Positions 7,939-17,554 are shown, counted from the stretch's first letter. The stretch: 53,447 nt of DNA from Alphaproteobacteria bacterium (GCA_024742605.1 JANSYC010000025.1:1-53447), one strand, 5' to 3'. The notes: generated by a model not told the origin, from the sequence alone. Translations and numbers: made by a program.

Positions 7939-8808
7939 ATGCCCGTACCCGTTCGTAAAGCGATTTTCCCGGTTGGCGGTCTTGGCACGCGGTTTTTGCC
8001 CGCGACCAAGTCGATGCCGAAGGAAATGCTGACCGTCGTCGACAAGCCGCTGATCCAATACGCGGTCGAGGAAGCGCGCTCGGCGGGTATCGAGGAGTTC
8101 ATCTTCGTCACGGGCCGCGGCAAGACCGCAATCGAGGATCACTTTGACCATGCGGTCGAATTGCAGGGGATGCTGACCCGGCGGGGCAAATCCGATGCCC
8201 TGGATCTGCTGAACGAGACGATTCCGGAGCCGGGCCAGTTCGCCTATACCCGGCAGCTTGAGCCGATGGGCCTGGGACACGCGGTCTGGTGCGCCCGCAA
8301 CTTCGTCGGCAGCGAGCCGGTGGCCGTGCTGCTGGCGGACGACTTGATCCTGGGCGAGCAGGGCTGTCTCAAGCAGATGATCGAGGCCTACAACGATGTA
8401 GGTGGCAACATGGTCGCGGTGATGGAGGTTCCGAAGGAGCAGACCTCCAGCTACGGGATCATCACGCCTGGCGACGAAGAAGGCCGCATGATCGAGGTCC
8501 GCGGCATGGTGGAGAAGCCCAAGTCGGAAGAAGCCCCGTCGAATTATGCGGTGATTGGCCGCTACATCCTGCAGCCGAAGGTGTTCTCAGACTTGGCACG
8601 GCAGGAACCCGGTGCGGGCGGCGAGATCCAGTTGACCGATGCTCTGGCGCGGCAGCTTGGCTTGCAGCCCTTCAACGGGTATCTGTTCGAAGGGCGGCGG
8701 TTCGACTGCGGTAACAAGGTTGGCTTCCTTGAAGCCAATATCGCATTCGCGCTAGACCGACCGGATATGAAGGACGCGGTGTCCACGATCCTAAACAACT
8801 ACGTCTGA
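7939..8808 (+). CDS. galU: UTP-glucose-1-phosphate uridylyltransferase
   Basis: GalU makes UDP-glucose from UTP and glucose 1-phosphate in the cytoplasm. The nucleotide-binding signature GLGTRFLPATK (residues 14-24) followed by PKEMLTVVDKPLIQY is intact, as are the ADDLIL metal-site region and VEKPKSEEAPSNYAVIGRY. The 289-residue length fits bacterial GalU. The start is uncertain: 7939 matches family length but has no ribosome site, while an ATG at 7912 has AAGGAG only three bases ahead and would add nine residues. The next two genes use or accompany its product: UDP-glucose dehydrogenase and a hexose phosphomutase, so this is a sugar-nucleotide cluster, probably for exopolysaccharide or lipopolysaccharide. 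Confidence 0.96.
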   Translation: MPVPVRKAIFPVGGLGTRFLPATKSMPKEMLTVVDKPLIQYAVEEARSAGIEEFIFVTGRGKTAIEDHFDHAVELQGMLTRRGKSDALDLLNETIPEPGQFAYTRQLEPMGLGHAVWCARNFVGSEPVAVLLADDLILGEQGCLKQMIEAYNDVGGNMVAVMEVPKEQTSSYGIITPGDEEGRMIEVRGMVEKPKSEEAPSNYAVIGRYILQPKVFSDLARQEPGAGGEIQLTDALARQLGLQPFNGYLFEGRRFDCGNKVGFLEANIAFALDRPDMKDAVSTILNNYV

Positions 8809-8855
8809 CGACCCCGGGGCCCATAGCGCGGTAACCGGCGGCGGGAGAACCCTTC

Positions 8856-10196
8856 ATGCGTATCGCGATGATCGGCACCGGCTATGTCGGCCTTGTGTCG
8901 GGTGCGTGCTTTTCCGAGTTCGGTGTCGACGTGGTTTGCGTCGATGTGGAAGAGCGGAAGATCGTACGGCTGAAGAACGGCGAGATCCCGATCTTCGAGC
9001 CCGGTCTGGACGACCTGGTCAGGAGCAATGTGGAGGCGGGTCGCCTGTCGTTCACGACAAGCCTGGCCGAGGGCGTGAAGGGGGCCGACGCGGTCTTCAT
9101 CGCCGTGGGCACACCGAGCCGACGCGGCGACGGTCATGCGGATCTCAGCTACGTCTACCAGGCGGCCGAACAGATCGCGGACGCCATCGAGGGCTATACG
9201 GTGGTGGTCACCAAATCGACCGTGCCGGTCGGCACCGGGCGTGAAGTGGCGAAGATCATCGCCGCACGCAAGCCGGGTCTTGAATTCGATGTGTGCTCGA
9301 ACCCGGAGTTCCTGCGGGAAGGGGCGGCGATCAGCGACTTCATGCGCCCGGACCGGGTGGTGATCGGCGCCGACAGTCAGCGGGCGCGGGACGTGATGTC
9401 GCAGCTCTATCGCCCGCTCTATCTGATCGAGACGCCGATCGTGTTCACCTCGCTCGAGACTTCCGAGCTGATCAAGTACGCGGCCAATACCTTCCTCGCG
9501 ACCAAGATCACCTTTATCAACGAGGTGGCGGATCTGTGCGAGAAAGTCGGCGCTGACGTTCACGACGTGGCGCGGGGCATCGGACTGGACAACCGGATCG
9601 GTAAGAAGTTCCTCCATCCGGGCCCAGGCTATGGCGGGTCGTGCTTTCCAAAGGACACCCTCGCGCTGGTCAAGACCGCACAGGATTACGGCGCTCCGCT
9701 ACGGATCGTCGAGACCGTGGTGGACATCAACGACAAGCGCAAGCGCAGCATGGCCGACCGGATCATCGAAACCTGTGGCGGCTCGGTCCAGGGCAAGACG
9801 GTGGCGTTGCTGGGTCTGACCTTCAAGCCGAACACCGACGACATGCGCGACAGCCCGTCGCTCGACATCGTGCCGGCGCTGCTGGCGGCGGGGGCGACCG
9901 TGCGCGCCTACGACCCGGAAGGGATGGACGAAGCGGTCAAACTGCTGCCCGACATCACCTATGCCCAGGGTGCCTACGACGCGATGACGGGCGCGGATGT
10001 CGCGGTGATCGTCACCGAGTGGAACGAGTTTCGCGGCCTGGATGTGAAACGCATGAAGGCGACGTTGAAGTCGCCGGTCGTGGTCGATCTGCGCAATGTC
10101 TACGAGCCGGATGTGATGCAGGAAGCAGGGTTCACCTATACCTGCATCGGCCGCGGCGTGGAGCGCTTGAATAAGAAACGGGAGGCCGCCGAATGA
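8856..10196 (+). CDS. ugd: UDP-glucose 6-dehydrogenase
   Basis: A 446-residue NAD-dependent enzyme that oxidises UDP-glucose to UDP-glucuronate in two steps. The Rossmann motif is GTGYVGLVSG (residues 7-16); the catalytic cysteine is Cys263 in GYGGSCFPKDT; NEVADLCEKVGAD and GLTFKPNTDDMRDSPS mark the central and C-terminal domains. The length and residue order fit the Ugd/TuaD group rather than GDP-mannose dehydrogenase, and the galU gene 47 bases upstream supports UDP-glucose as substrate. The stop overlaps the start of the phosphomutase gene by four bases (ATGA). The product is a precursor for acidic surface polysaccharide. Confidence 0.95.
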   Translation: MRIAMIGTGYVGLVSGACFSEFGVDVVCVDVEERKIVRLKNGEIPIFEPGLDDLVRSNVEAGRLSFTTSLAEGVKGADAVFIAVGTPSRRGDGHADLSYVYQAAEQIADAIEGYTVVVTKSTVPVGTGREVAKIIAARKPGLEFDVCSNPEFLREGAAISDFMRPDRVVIGADSQRARDVMSQLYRPLYLIETPIVFTSLETSELIKYAANTFLATKITFINEVADLCEKVGADVHDVARGIGLDNRIGKKFLHPGPGYGGSCFPKDTLALVKTAQDYGAPLRIVETVVDINDKRKRSMADRIIETCGGSVQGKTVALLGLTFKPNTDDMRDSPSLDIVPALLAAGATVRAYDPEGMDEAVKLLPDITYAQGAYDAMTGADVAVIVTEWNEFRGLDVKRMKATLKSPVVVDLRNVYEPDVMQEAGFTYTCIGRGVERLNKKREAAE

Positions 10197-11581
10197 GCAC
10201 GCCAGCTTACATTTTCGACCCCACGATCCTGCGCGAATACGATGTCCGTGGCGTGATCGGAAAGACGCTGTCCGCCGCCGATGCCCGCGCCCTGGGTCAC
10301 GCTTTCGGCTCGATCGTTGCGCGTGCAGGGGGCAAGCGGGTGTGGGTCGGTCGGGACGGACGTCTGTCCTCGCCCGAGATGGCGTCGGCTGTGGCGGCGG
10401 GTCTGCAGGCGGCGGGGATCGACGTGATCGATGTCGGCGGCTGTCCGACCCCGATGCTGTACTACGCGGTCTACAATCAGGATGCCGATGGCGGCATCAT
10501 GATCACCGGCAGCCACAATCCGCCGGACTATAACGGTTTCAAGATGATGCTGGGCAAACGGCCGTTCTTCGGCGCCGACATCCAGAGGCTGGGGGAGATC
10601 GCCGGTGCCGGAGATTTTGTCGAGGGATCGGGCGGTTGTACGACCGTCGATCTTTTTCAGGATTATGTCGATCGTCTGATGAAGGATTACCTGCCGGGCC
10701 GGCCGCTCAAGGTGGTCTGGGACTGCGGCAACGGCGCCACCGGTCCGGCGACCGAGGCGCTGGCCAAGGCCCTGCCGGGCGAGCACCAGGTGCTGTTCCC
10801 CGAGGTCGACGGCACATTCCCGAATCACCATCCGGATCCGACCCTGCCCGAAACCCTGGAGACCCTGCGCCAGGCGGTGGCCGACATGGGTGCCGACATG
10901 GGGATCGGTTTTGACGGGGACGGCGACAGGATCGGCGTGATCGACAACAAGGGCCGGGTGCTGTGGGGCGACCAGTTGGTCGCGGTCTATGCGACCGAGG
11001 TCCTGGCCGAGCACCCGGGCGCCACCGTCATCGCCGACGTGAAAGCCAGCCGGGTCCTGTTTGACAGGATCGCGACTCTGGGCGGCACGCCGCTGATGTG
11101 GCGGACCGGTCATTCGCTGATCAAGACCAAGATGGCCGAGACCGGCGCGCCGCTGGCCGGTGAGATGAGCGGGCATCTGTTCTTCAAGGACAAGTATTTC
11201 GGCTTCGACGATGCGCTCTATGCCGCGATCCGGCTGATGTCGCTGATCGCCCGGGCGGACCGGCCGCTGTCGGACTTCCGGGACGAACTGCCGGAGACGG
11301 TCAGCACCCCGGAAATCCGCTTCCCGTGCCCGGAAGAACGCAAGTTCTCCGCGGTGGAGGAGGTGAAGGCCAATCTGGACGGGGTATCCGGCATCGACGT
11401 GAACGCGGTCGACGGGGTCCGGGTCACCTCCGCGGACGGCTGGTGGCTGCTGCGGGCTTCCAATACCCAGGATGTTCTGGTCGCCCGCGCCGAAGCGAAC
11501 GATCAAGCGGCTCTGGACCGGTTGAAGGCGCTGCTGCGCGGAGCTTTGGAAAAGGTCGGGGTCGCCGTCCCGGAGTTCTGA
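10193..11581 (+). CDS. Phosphomannomutase/phosphoglucomutase
   Basis: A 462-residue alpha-D-phosphohexomutase that interconverts hexose 1- and 6-phosphates. The four functional sites are visible: the phosphoserine loop TGSHNPP (phospho-Ser107), the Mg-binding DGDGDR (241-246), the sugar-binding GEMSGH (323-328) and the phosphate-binding RASNTQ near the C-terminus. The family is bifunctional for mannose and glucose phosphates (AlgC/ManB type); the residues here do not settle which is preferred. Being coupled to the UDP-glucose dehydrogenase gene and near galU, it may feed glucose 1-phosphate into the same pathway or mannose 1-phosphate into GDP-mannose. Confidence 0.95.
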   Translation: MSTPAYIFDPTILREYDVRGVIGKTLSAADARALGHAFGSIVARAGGKRVWVGRDGRLSSPEMASAVAAGLQAAGIDVIDVGGCPTPMLYYAVYNQDADGGIMITGSHNPPDYNGFKMMLGKRPFFGADIQRLGEIAGAGDFVEGSGGCTTVDLFQDYVDRLMKDYLPGRPLKVVWDCGNGATGPATEALAKALPGEHQVLFPEVDGTFPNHHPDPTLPETLETLRQAVADMGADMGIGFDGDGDRIGVIDNKGRVLWGDQLVAVYATEVLAEHPGATVIADVKASRVLFDRIATLGGTPLMWRTGHSLIKTKMAETGAPLAGEMSGHLFFKDKYFGFDDALYAAIRLMSLIARADRPLSDFRDELPETVSTPEIRFPCPEERKFSAVEEVKANLDGVSGIDVNAVDGVRVTSADGWWLLRASNTQDVLVARAEANDQAALDRLKALLRGALEKVGVAVPEF

Positions 11582-11582
11582 T

Positions 11583-12875
11583 TTAGCCGGCTTTTCCGGT
11601 TGCCACCGTGGCACCGAGATCCATCGAGCCCGGTACAGGGACGCACGGCAGGTGTCGGCGCTTCAGGCCGAGGCAGGCTTCCCGCGCTTCGTCCTCGGTC
11701 AGGCCGAACAGCCGCGCCCGGAAGATGGCGCCGCTGCGGCGTTCCAGGATTTCAACCCGGTTTTCCGCTTCGCCCAGCATATCCGGCAGATGACCCTTGG
11801 CCGCGGCGATCGAGCGCTTGGCGCGCATCTCCGTCGAATAGGCGCCAACCTGAACACCCCAATCGCTGTGGTCGTCAGTGGAGCCGGATTCCAATTCCGG
11901 CGCCGGCATATTAGGGAGCACCGAGGCGGTCACGACCGCAGTATGCCCGTCTTTTGGCTTGGGAACCTGGGTGGTCGCAGGCGAGTCCGCGGCGGCCAAC
12001 TGGATCACCGGTCGCAGTGTCGGGACCGGCGGCAGCAGGTCGGCGACACGCAGTTCGGAGGCTTTCTTGAAGCCGGTGTTCAGAAGTTTGATCATGTGAT
12101 TGTCGCGGCGTGAGCCGGTGCGGCCGCCGAACACCACGCCGATCAGCCGCCGCCCGTTCCGTTCCACCGTCGCCACCAGATTGAATCCCGAGGCGTTGAT
12201 GTAGCCGGTCTTGATACCGTCGGTGCCGTTATACCGGGTGAGCAGCTTGTTGTGGTTGTTGTAGGTCCGCCCGCCATAGCTGAACGCCTTGGTCGAGAAC
12301 AGGTGGTAATAGTCGGGAAAGTCCCGGCGCATGGCGATCGCGAGCGTGGCCATGTCGCGCGCTGTGGTGACCTGATTCGGGTGATGCAGGCCCGACGCGT
12401 TGCGGAAGGTGGTTCTGCCCATCCCGAGTGTCCGGGCCCTGTCCGTCATTTTCAGCGCGAACTTGTACTCGGTCCCGCCAAGTGCCTCCGCCACGGTCAC
12501 GGCCACGTCATTGGCCGACTTGGTGACGAGCGCCCGAATGGCCGACCTGACGTCGATTGTCGAGCCGGCCTTCAGGTAGAATTTCGACGGCGGTTGACCT
12601 GCCGCACGGGCCGAGACTTTCAGGCGATCGGTCGGCTTCAGGCGCCCTTCCTCGAGTGCCTCGAACAGCATGTAGAGGGTCATGATCTTGGTTAGCGACG
12701 CGGGGTGGCGCTTGGAATTCGCATATCGGGCGTGCAGGACGGCGCCGGTTTCCGCATCCATGATCAGTGAGGCGTATTTACTAGCCGCCGACGCGGGGTG
12801 TGCCCCGGCTGTCAGCATCGCACCCGCGAACAGAGCCGCGCACACCAGACCTCTGATCTTCGAAACCAACCGCAT
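11583..12875 (-). CDS. D-alanyl-D-alanine carboxypeptidase with SPOR domain
   Basis: A 430-residue exported class C penicillin-binding protein (peptidase S11) that trims the terminal D-Ala from peptidoglycan stem peptides. A signal peptide ends near HPASA (residues 26-30). The serine-peptidase motifs are complete: SLTK (Ser60, Lys63), SAN (120-122) and KTG (222-224). The last 80 residues (from DWGVQVGAYS) form a SPOR domain, which binds denuded glycan strands at the division site. The usual C-terminal amphipathic anchor of DacA is replaced by a Pro/Ala-rich linker and this SPOR domain, an arrangement common in alphaproteobacteria. The start at 12875 gives a normal signal peptide; the frame remains open upstream without one. 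Confidence 0.94.
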   Translation of the reverse strand: MRLVSKIRGLVCAALFAGAMLTAGAHPASAASKYASLIMDAETGAVLHARYANSKRHPASLTKIMTLYMLFEALEEGRLKPTDRLKVSARAAGQPPSKFYLKAGSTIDVRSAIRALVTKSANDVAVTVAEALGGTEYKFALKMTDRARTLGMGRTTFRNASGLHHPNQVTTARDMATLAIAMRRDFPDYYHLFSTKAFSYGGRTYNNHNKLLTRYNGTDGIKTGYINASGFNLVATVERNGRRLIGVVFGGRTGSRRDNHMIKLLNTGFKKASELRVADLLPPVPTLRPVIQLAAADSPATTQVPKPKDGHTAVVTASVLPNMPAPELESGSTDDHSDWGVQVGAYSTEMRAKRSIAAAKGHLPDMLGEAENRVEILERRSGAIFRARLFGLTEDEAREACLGLKRRHLPCVPVPGSMDLGATVATGKAG

Positions 12876-13303
12876 ACGCGCCACCGAGCTGTCCTGTTCG
12901 AGATCCGCGCCGGACCGTGTCGAAATCCACACTGAACGGGAGTTGTGCACCCCCGCCGGAACCGGTTTCCAGCGCACCCGCCTTCGATTTGGCTCCAGTC
13001 TAGGCGTTGTCTTAGCTTTTGTCCATAACCAATTGATTTGGATATTGGAAGGGGTGTTGGGGGTGTTCACTAATTAAGGCGGTTTCCAGAATTGAAGTCT
13101 TTCAGGTTCCAGGAACAATATGAATTTGGAAAATTTTTGCTGCAAAGCAACAAAAAGATCTTGACCCTGCGAGGCGATATCCCACATATCGGTTATGTTG
13201 CGGTGCACAAGAGCCGTACGACAATTCGGACCGCCGAGCTTGGCGTGAGACATCCGCCGGGTCCCCGGCGACCAGACTGCCGAAAAGGCAAAGGAGATAA
13301 GAT
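12876..13303. other. 428-base gene-free region upstream of the phasin gene
   Basis: This gap is AT-rich compared with its surroundings. It holds the divergent upstream regions of the carboxypeptidase and phasin genes. Near 13137 there is a TTGC/GCAA inverted repeat and near 13198 a second partial one, described separately. A weak promoter TTGACC-17-ACATAT lies at 13161-13189. A short open frame at 13092-13307 has no ribosome site and no protein-like composition, so I do not call it a gene. Confidence 0.5.
13137..13150. promoter_or_regulatory. TTGCTGCAAAGCAA, possible PhaR/AniA-type operator
   Basis: An inverted repeat TTGCT-GCAA-AGCAA lies 11 bases upstream of a weak TTGACC promoter for the phasin gene. 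A related TTGCGGTGCACAA follows at 13198-13210. PhaR-type regulators of polyhydroxyalkanoate genes bind TGC-rich repeats near phasin promoters. An almost identical site in reverse orientation lies at 17555-17568. Confidence 0.4.
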
Positions 13304-13834
13304 ATGACCACGACTAAGAAAACCGCTTCTGCGACCAACAACGCTGCCGACAGTGTCATGTCGGCCGGCAAGGAAACTGTCGAGAAGATCACCAAGGTTG
13401 GCCAGGAGACCATGCAGAAGAACTTCGAGCAGGCCGTTGAGATGAGCAAGGGCAACATCGAGAAGCAGACCCAGAACGTCATGAAGAGCTATGACGAGGT
13501 GAACAAGCTCGCACAGGCCAACTACGATGCGATGAACAAGTCGTTTGGCGTGTTCACCAAGGGCTTTGAAGACGTCTCCAAGGCCTGGGCGGCGTTCACC
13601 CAGAGCTCGATCGACGCGACCGTTGCCTACAGCAAGGATGCGATGGCGGCCAAGACCGTAAACGAGCTGGTCGACATGAACAGCACCTTCACAAAGTCGC
13701 AGCTTGATGCCTTCGTTTCCGAAAGCGCCAAGATCTCGGAGATGACCGTGAAGACCACCAATGAGGCCATTGCTCCGCTGAAGGCACGGGTCGAGAAGAC
13801 CGTGGAAACCTTCGCAAAGCCGATCGCGGCCTAG
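13304..13834 (+). CDS. Phasin family protein
   Basis: A 176-residue, Ala- and Lys-rich, almost wholly helical protein of the phasin family. Phasins coat polyhydroxyalkanoate granules in the cytoplasm and set their number and size. The stretch from about residue 45 to 150 (QTQNVMKSYDEVNKLAQ through TTNEAIAPLKARVEKT) matches the phasin pattern, with an Ala-rich tail. The N-terminus is a flexible Thr/Lys/Ala segment. A strong AAGGAGATAAG ribosome site precedes the start and a strong terminator follows, which suggests a highly expressed single-gene transcript. No polyhydroxyalkanoate synthase is in the window. TGC-type repeats upstream suggest PhaR-like control. Confidence 0.92.
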   Translation: MTTTKKTASATNNAADSVMSAGKETVEKITKVGQETMQKNFEQAVEMSKGNIEKQTQNVMKSYDEVNKLAQANYDAMNKSFGVFTKGFEDVSKAWAAFTQSSIDATVAYSKDAMAAKTVNELVDMNSTFTKSQLDAFVSESAKISEMTVKTTNEAIAPLKARVEKTVETFAKPIAA

Positions 13835-14281
13835 TCGGAGGATCTCGACGCTGGCGCCCGATGTCAGGTCTAGAAGTATTCCAAAAACCCGGCCCTCGCG
13901 GCCGGGTTTTTTTGTGCGCACGCGAATGATCAAGAAATCCGGGGATAATATGCGAGGCCGGACAGAAATTTTCCGGCCCCGCGACGCCGCGTCGAGGCGC
14001 GCCATCCGCCTGAACCCCGCACCAGACGGGCCGTTTGGGGCATCGCAGCGAGGCCCGGTCGGGGTCGCGCCCGGAAATCGCCTTGATTGATGGCCGTTGC
14101 CCCCCTTTTCGCAGGCGACATAAATCTCATATCCTCTATCCAAGATCTGGAGTCCGGGAGTAAAATGCGACGTGAACCCGAGCGGCAATTCAAGGCGACC
14201 ATGACGGGATCCAAATTACTCATGACCCTCTCGAATTTTGACCTCGCCCTTACGATTGGCGGAGGATCGGTTGCTCCGGAT
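13835..14281. other. 447-base region between phasin and clpS
   Basis: Besides the phasin terminator this stretch holds no convincing gene. From 14165 the clpS frame is open and an ATG there has a strong CGGGAG site, so the last 117 bases could encode an N-terminal extension of ClpS. The middle part (13930-14090) shows nothing I can name. Confidence 0.5.
13883..13913 (+). terminator. Rho-independent terminator of the phasin gene
   Basis: A perfect 12-base stem (AAAAACCCGGCC with GGCCGGGTTTTT), a five-base loop CTCGC and a run of seven T. It lies 48 bases after the phasin stop codon. Confidence 0.92.
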
Positions 14282-14620
14282 ATGAGTGACAAGGACCGCG
14301 ATCCCGGCGGCGATGATTCCGGCGGGACGAATACCGGTGTGGTGGTCAAGACCAAACCGAAGACTAAGAAACCATCAATGTACAAGGTCATCATGCTGAA
14401 TGATGACTACACTCCCATGGAATTCGTAATTTACGTTTTGGAAAGGTTCTTCTCGAAAAATCGGGAAGAGGCGACCCGGATCATGCTGCACGTGCATCAG
14501 CGCGGCGTCGGGGTCTGCGGGGTCTTCACCTACGAGGTGGCGGAGACCAAGGTGACCCAAGTGATGGATTTCGCGCGTCAAAATCAGCATCCGCTCCAAT
14601 GCACCCTCGAGAAAGATTGA
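14282..14620 (+). CDS. clpS: ATP-dependent Clp protease adaptor ClpS
   Basis: ClpS delivers N-degron proteins to the ClpA unfoldase. The 112-residue product has the ClpS core: [20 protein letters not shown], which lines the hydrophobic N-degron pocket, then [22 protein letters not shown], and ends with LQCTLEKD. The first 30 residues are the flexible Gly/Asp-rich tail that enters the ClpA pore. ClpA follows after three bases, the standard arrangement. The start at 14282 gives the usual length, but its ribosome site is poor. An in-frame ATG at 14165 with a strong CGGGAGTAAA site would add 39 residues, so the N-terminus should be treated as open. Confidence 0.94.
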   Translation: MSDKDRDPGGDDSGGTNTGVVVKTKPKTKKPSMYKVIMLNDDYTPMEFVIYVLERFFSKNREEATRIMLHVHQRGVGVCGVFTYEVAETKVTQVMDFARQNQHPLQCTLEKD

Positions 14621-14623
14621 CCC

Positions 14624-16951
14624 ATGCTCTCGAAGTATCTGGAACAGAGCCTTCACCGCGCCCTTGGGCTTGCGAACGATAAGCACCACGAATACGCAAC
14701 GCTTGAACACCTGCTGTTCGCGCTGACCGAGGACCAGGACGCGCTTGCCGTGCTCCGGGCCTGCGGGGTGGATATCGACAAGCTGCGGGCGGACCTTACG
14801 GGATATATCGACACAGAGTTGACCAATCTCGTCGGCTCATCCTCGGAAGAGGCCAAGCCGACCGCCGGTTTTCAGCGGGTCGTGCAGCGGGCGGTGATCC
14901 ACGTGCAGTCGTCCGGACGCGAGGAAGTGACCGGGGCGAACGTGCTGGTCGCCCTGTTGAGCGAACGGGAAAGCAATGCGGTGTATTTCCTGCAGGAGCA
15001 GGAGATGACCCGGTTCGATGCCGTCAGCTATATCAGCCACGGCATCGCCAAGGTCGCCGGCCATCAGCAGGAGCGCAAGGTCGAGGGGGCCGACGAGGAA
15101 TCCAAGTCCGAAGAGGTCAACAAGCAGGGCCACGAGGCGCTGGACGCCTATTGCGTCGACCTGAACAAGAAAGCCGCCTCCGGCAAGATCGACCCGCTGA
15201 TCGGGCGTGCGCACGAGGTTGAGCGGACCATTCAGATTCTGTGCCGCCGGACCAAGAACAACCCGCTCTACGTTGGGGATCCGGGCGTCGGTAAGACCGC
15301 CATCGCCGAAGGTCTGGCGAAGCGGATCGTCGACGGCGATGTGCCCGAGGTCCTGATCAACGCGCAGATCTTCTCGCTCGACATGGGCGCACTGCTGGCG
15401 GGTACCCGGTACCGCGGTGATTTCGAGGAACGTCTGAAGGCGGTGGTCTCGGAACTGGAGCAGAATCCGCAAGCGGTGCTGTTCATCGACGAGATCCACA
15501 CGGTGATCGGCGCCGGCGCCACTTCGGGCGGGGCGATGGACGCCTCGAACCTGCTTAAGCCGGCCCTGCAATCGGGTGGCCTGCGCTGCATCGGCTCGAC
15601 CACCTACCGCGAATACCGCAGCTATTTCGAGAAGGATCGTGCTCTGGTCCGCAGGTTCCAGAAGATCGATGTGAACGAACCGTCGATCCCTGATACGATC
15701 AAGATCCTCAAGGGGTTGAAGCCGTATTACGAGGAGCATCACGGGGTGCGCTACACGGCGGATGCGCTGAAGACTGCGGTTGAGCTGTCCGCCAAATATA
15801 TCGGCGACCGCAAGCTGCCGGATAAGGCGATTGACGTGATCGACGAGGTCGGCGCGGCCCAGATGCTGGTGCCCGCCTCCCGGCGTAGGAAGACGATCGG
15901 GGTCAAAGAGGTCGAGGAGATCGTCGCGAAGATCGCGCGGATCCCCCCGAAATCGGTCTCGACCGACGACAAGACTGTGCTGCTCAACCTTGAGCGCGAT
16001 CTCAAGACCGTGGTGTTCGGTCAGGACGAGGCGATCGCGTCCCTGTCCAGTGCGATCAAACTGGCGCGGGCGGGTCTGCGCGAGGCGGACAAGCCGATCG
16101 GCAACTACCTGTTCTCCGGTCCGACCGGTGTCGGCAAGACCGAGGTGGCCCGTCAGCTCTCCCATATCCTGGGTGTTGAGTTGGTCCGCTTCGATATGTC
16201 CGAGTACATGGAGCGGCACAGTGTCAGCCGTCTGATCGGTGCCCCTCCCGGCTATGTCGGCTTCGACCAGGGCGGTCTGTTGACCGACCAGATCGATCAG
16301 CATCCCCATTGCGTGCTGTTGCTGGATGAGATCGAGAAGGCACATCCGGATCTGTTCAACGTGCTGCTGCAGGTGATGGATCACGGCAAGCTGACCGACC
16401 ACAACGGCAAATCGGTCGACTTCCGCAACGTGGTCCTGGTGATGACCACCAATGCCGGCGCCGCCGATCTCGCCAAGGAGGCAATCGGCTTCGCCCGCGA
16501 CGGACGGGAAGGCGACGACAAGGAGGCGATCAACCGGATGTTCTCTCCGGAGTTCCGGAACCGTCTGGATGCGGTCGTGCCGTTCAAGCAGCTGTCCAAG
16601 GACACGATCGGCCGGGTGGTCGACAAGTTCGTCATTCAGCTTGAGGCGCAGCTGGCCGATCGCAATGTCACGATCGATCTGACCGAGGCGGCCCGCACCT
16701 GGCTGGGCGACAAGGGCTACGACAAGAACTACGGCGCCCGTCCACTCGCCCGTGTCATCCAGGAGCACGTCAAGAAGCCGTTGGCCGAGGAGCTTCTGTT
16801 CGGACGTCTTGTGAAGGGCGGGCTGGTCGCCATCGGCGTACTCGACGACAAGCTGGTCTTCGATTTCGACGAGGAGCTGAAACCGACCCCGCGCCCGAAA
16901 AAGGGCGACGGCAAGGGCGACTCGAAGAAGACGTCGGAAATGGTGAAATAG
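14624..16951 (+). CDS. clpA: ATP-dependent Clp protease ATP-binding subunit ClpA
   Basis: ClpA is the AAA+ unfoldase that feeds proteins into the ClpP peptidase. The 775-residue product has the double Clp-N domain (about 1-145), the first AAA+ module with Walker A GDPGVGKT (218-225) and Walker B LFIDEIHT, and the second module with Walker A GPTGVGKT and Walker [10 protein letters not shown], then the D2 small domain. It lacks the long middle coiled coil of ClpB, so it is ClpA rather than ClpB or ClpC. The C-terminus is a charged Lys/Gly-rich tail. It starts three bases after the clpS stop, so the two are co-translated. A strong terminator follows. Confidence 0.97.
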   Translation: MLSKYLEQSLHRALGLANDKHHEYATLEHLLFALTEDQDALAVLRACGVDIDKLRADLTGYIDTELTNLVGSSSEEAKPTAGFQRVVQRAVIHVQSSGREEVTGANVLVALLSERESNAVYFLQEQEMTRFDAVSYISHGIAKVAGHQQERKVEGADEESKSEEVNKQGHEALDAYCVDLNKKAASGKIDPLIGRAHEVERTIQILCRRTKNNPLYVGDPGVGKTAIAEGLAKRIVDGDVPEVLINAQIFSLDMGALLAGTRYRGDFEERLKAVVSELEQNPQAVLFIDEIHTVIGAGATSGGAMDASNLLKPALQSGGLRCIGSTTYREYRSYFEKDRALVRRFQKIDVNEPSIPDTIKILKGLKPYYEEHHGVRYTADALKTAVELSAKYIGDRKLPDKAIDVIDEVGAAQMLVPASRRRKTIGVKEVEEIVAKIARIPPKSVSTDDKTVLLNLERDLKTVVFGQDEAIASLSSAIKLARAGLREADKPIGNYLFSGPTGVGKTEVARQLSHILGVELVRFDMSEYMERHSVSRLIGAPPGYVGFDQGGLLTDQIDQHPHCVLLLDEIEKAHPDLFNVLLQVMDHGKLTDHNGKSVDFRNVVLVMTTNAGAADLAKEAIGFARDGREGDDKEAINRMFSPEFRNRLDAVVPFKQLSKDTIGRVVDKFVIQLEAQLADRNVTIDLTEAARTWLGDKGYDKNYGARPLARVIQEHVKKPLAEELLFGRLVKGGLVAIGVLDDKLVFDFDEELKPTPRPKKGDGKGDSKKTSEMVK

Positions 16952-16977
16952 CAAACGGTTCGAGTGCCGGACCTGTG

Positions 16978-17008
16978 AAGCGCCCTCCGGCTTTCCGGGG
17001 GGCGCTTT
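16978..17008 (+). terminator. Rho-independent terminator of clpS-clpA
   Basis: A 13-base stem with one G-T wobble (AAGCGCCCTCCGG with CCGGGGGGCGCTT), a CTTT loop and a short T run, 26 bases after the clpA stop. Confidence 0.85.
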
Positions 17009-17069
17009 CCGTTTGGGCGCGCTCCGCCCTGGGCTCCGGCTGGGCCATGAGAGGGCCCTAGAATGCCGA

Positions 17070-17091
17070 AAGCCCCGCCGGGGCGGGGCTT
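17070..17091 (-). terminator. GC-rich hairpin, likely terminator of the small HTH gene
   Basis: A nine-base stem AAGCCCCGC with GCGGGGCTT and a four-base loop. On the minus strand it is followed by TTTC and lies about 45 bases beyond the stop of the 61-residue HTH gene; on the plus strand there is no T run. Confidence 0.6.
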
Positions 17092-17134
17092 CAACGGATT
17101 GTCATATTTTGTTCGGGCCTTCGCCCGGCGATCC

Positions 17135-17320
17135 TCAAGCGGCCTGCTTGAAGCCCTCGTCGGTCAGCGCGGCGTTCAGCGCCCAGGGGTCGACCCGGGT
17201 GGTGTCGTTCGCCGTGGCGACCACGTCACCGTGGGTGTTCGCGAGTTTCAGAATGGTGTCGAGCGTCAGTCCAGTCTGCTCGGCGGCTTCGCGCAACGTC
17301 AGCACGTGGGTGGTTCGCAT
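17135..17320 (-). CDS. Small helix-turn-helix protein, 61 aa
   Basis: A 61-residue protein with the look of a MerR/excisionase-type winged helix: the N-terminal TLREAAEQTGLTLDTILKLA is a helix-turn-helix, then a short strand region ANTHGDVVATANDTTRVDP and a C-terminal helix. It may be a small DNA-binding regulator. A very strong AAGGAGG site seven bases before the ATG at 17320 marks the start; the frame upstream has no better one. It is bounded by a hairpin terminator downstream and a 261-base upstream gap that contains a TTGC/GCAA repeat like the one before the phasin gene. I find no closer family name for it. Confidence 0.78.
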   Translation of the reverse strand: MRTTHVLTLREAAEQTGLTLDTILKLANTHGDVVATANDTTRVDPWALNAALTDEGFKQAA

Positions 17321-17554
17321 GTCAGCCTCCTTTCGGTTCGATGTTGTCATCAGGTTGCGTTCACAAGCTCTCGACCGGAGGTGCTGCGCAGGGAAATTCC
17401 CGGAGCAGATCATCAAGGTCGCGAAGGCCGCCAACGGATGTTCGATGACCCGTTCAAAACCTTCAAGCTGTCGTGATCTGACACCTAATGTGTTCCGAAA
17501 ATCTTAAGACGCAAGACTTTTTATGTGTTTTTCTTGACAGGGCAGATATGCATG

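Noticed and set aside
13092-13307. 71-codon frame before the phasin gene
   Set aside because: No ribosome site, low-GC non-coding composition, overlaps the phasin start and the regulatory repeats.
14837-16954. Long open frame on the strand opposite clpA (about 700 codons)
   Set aside because: It mirrors clpA in a GC-rich genome; the composition is His/Asp/Gln/Arg-rich with no domain, which is the usual antisense shadow.
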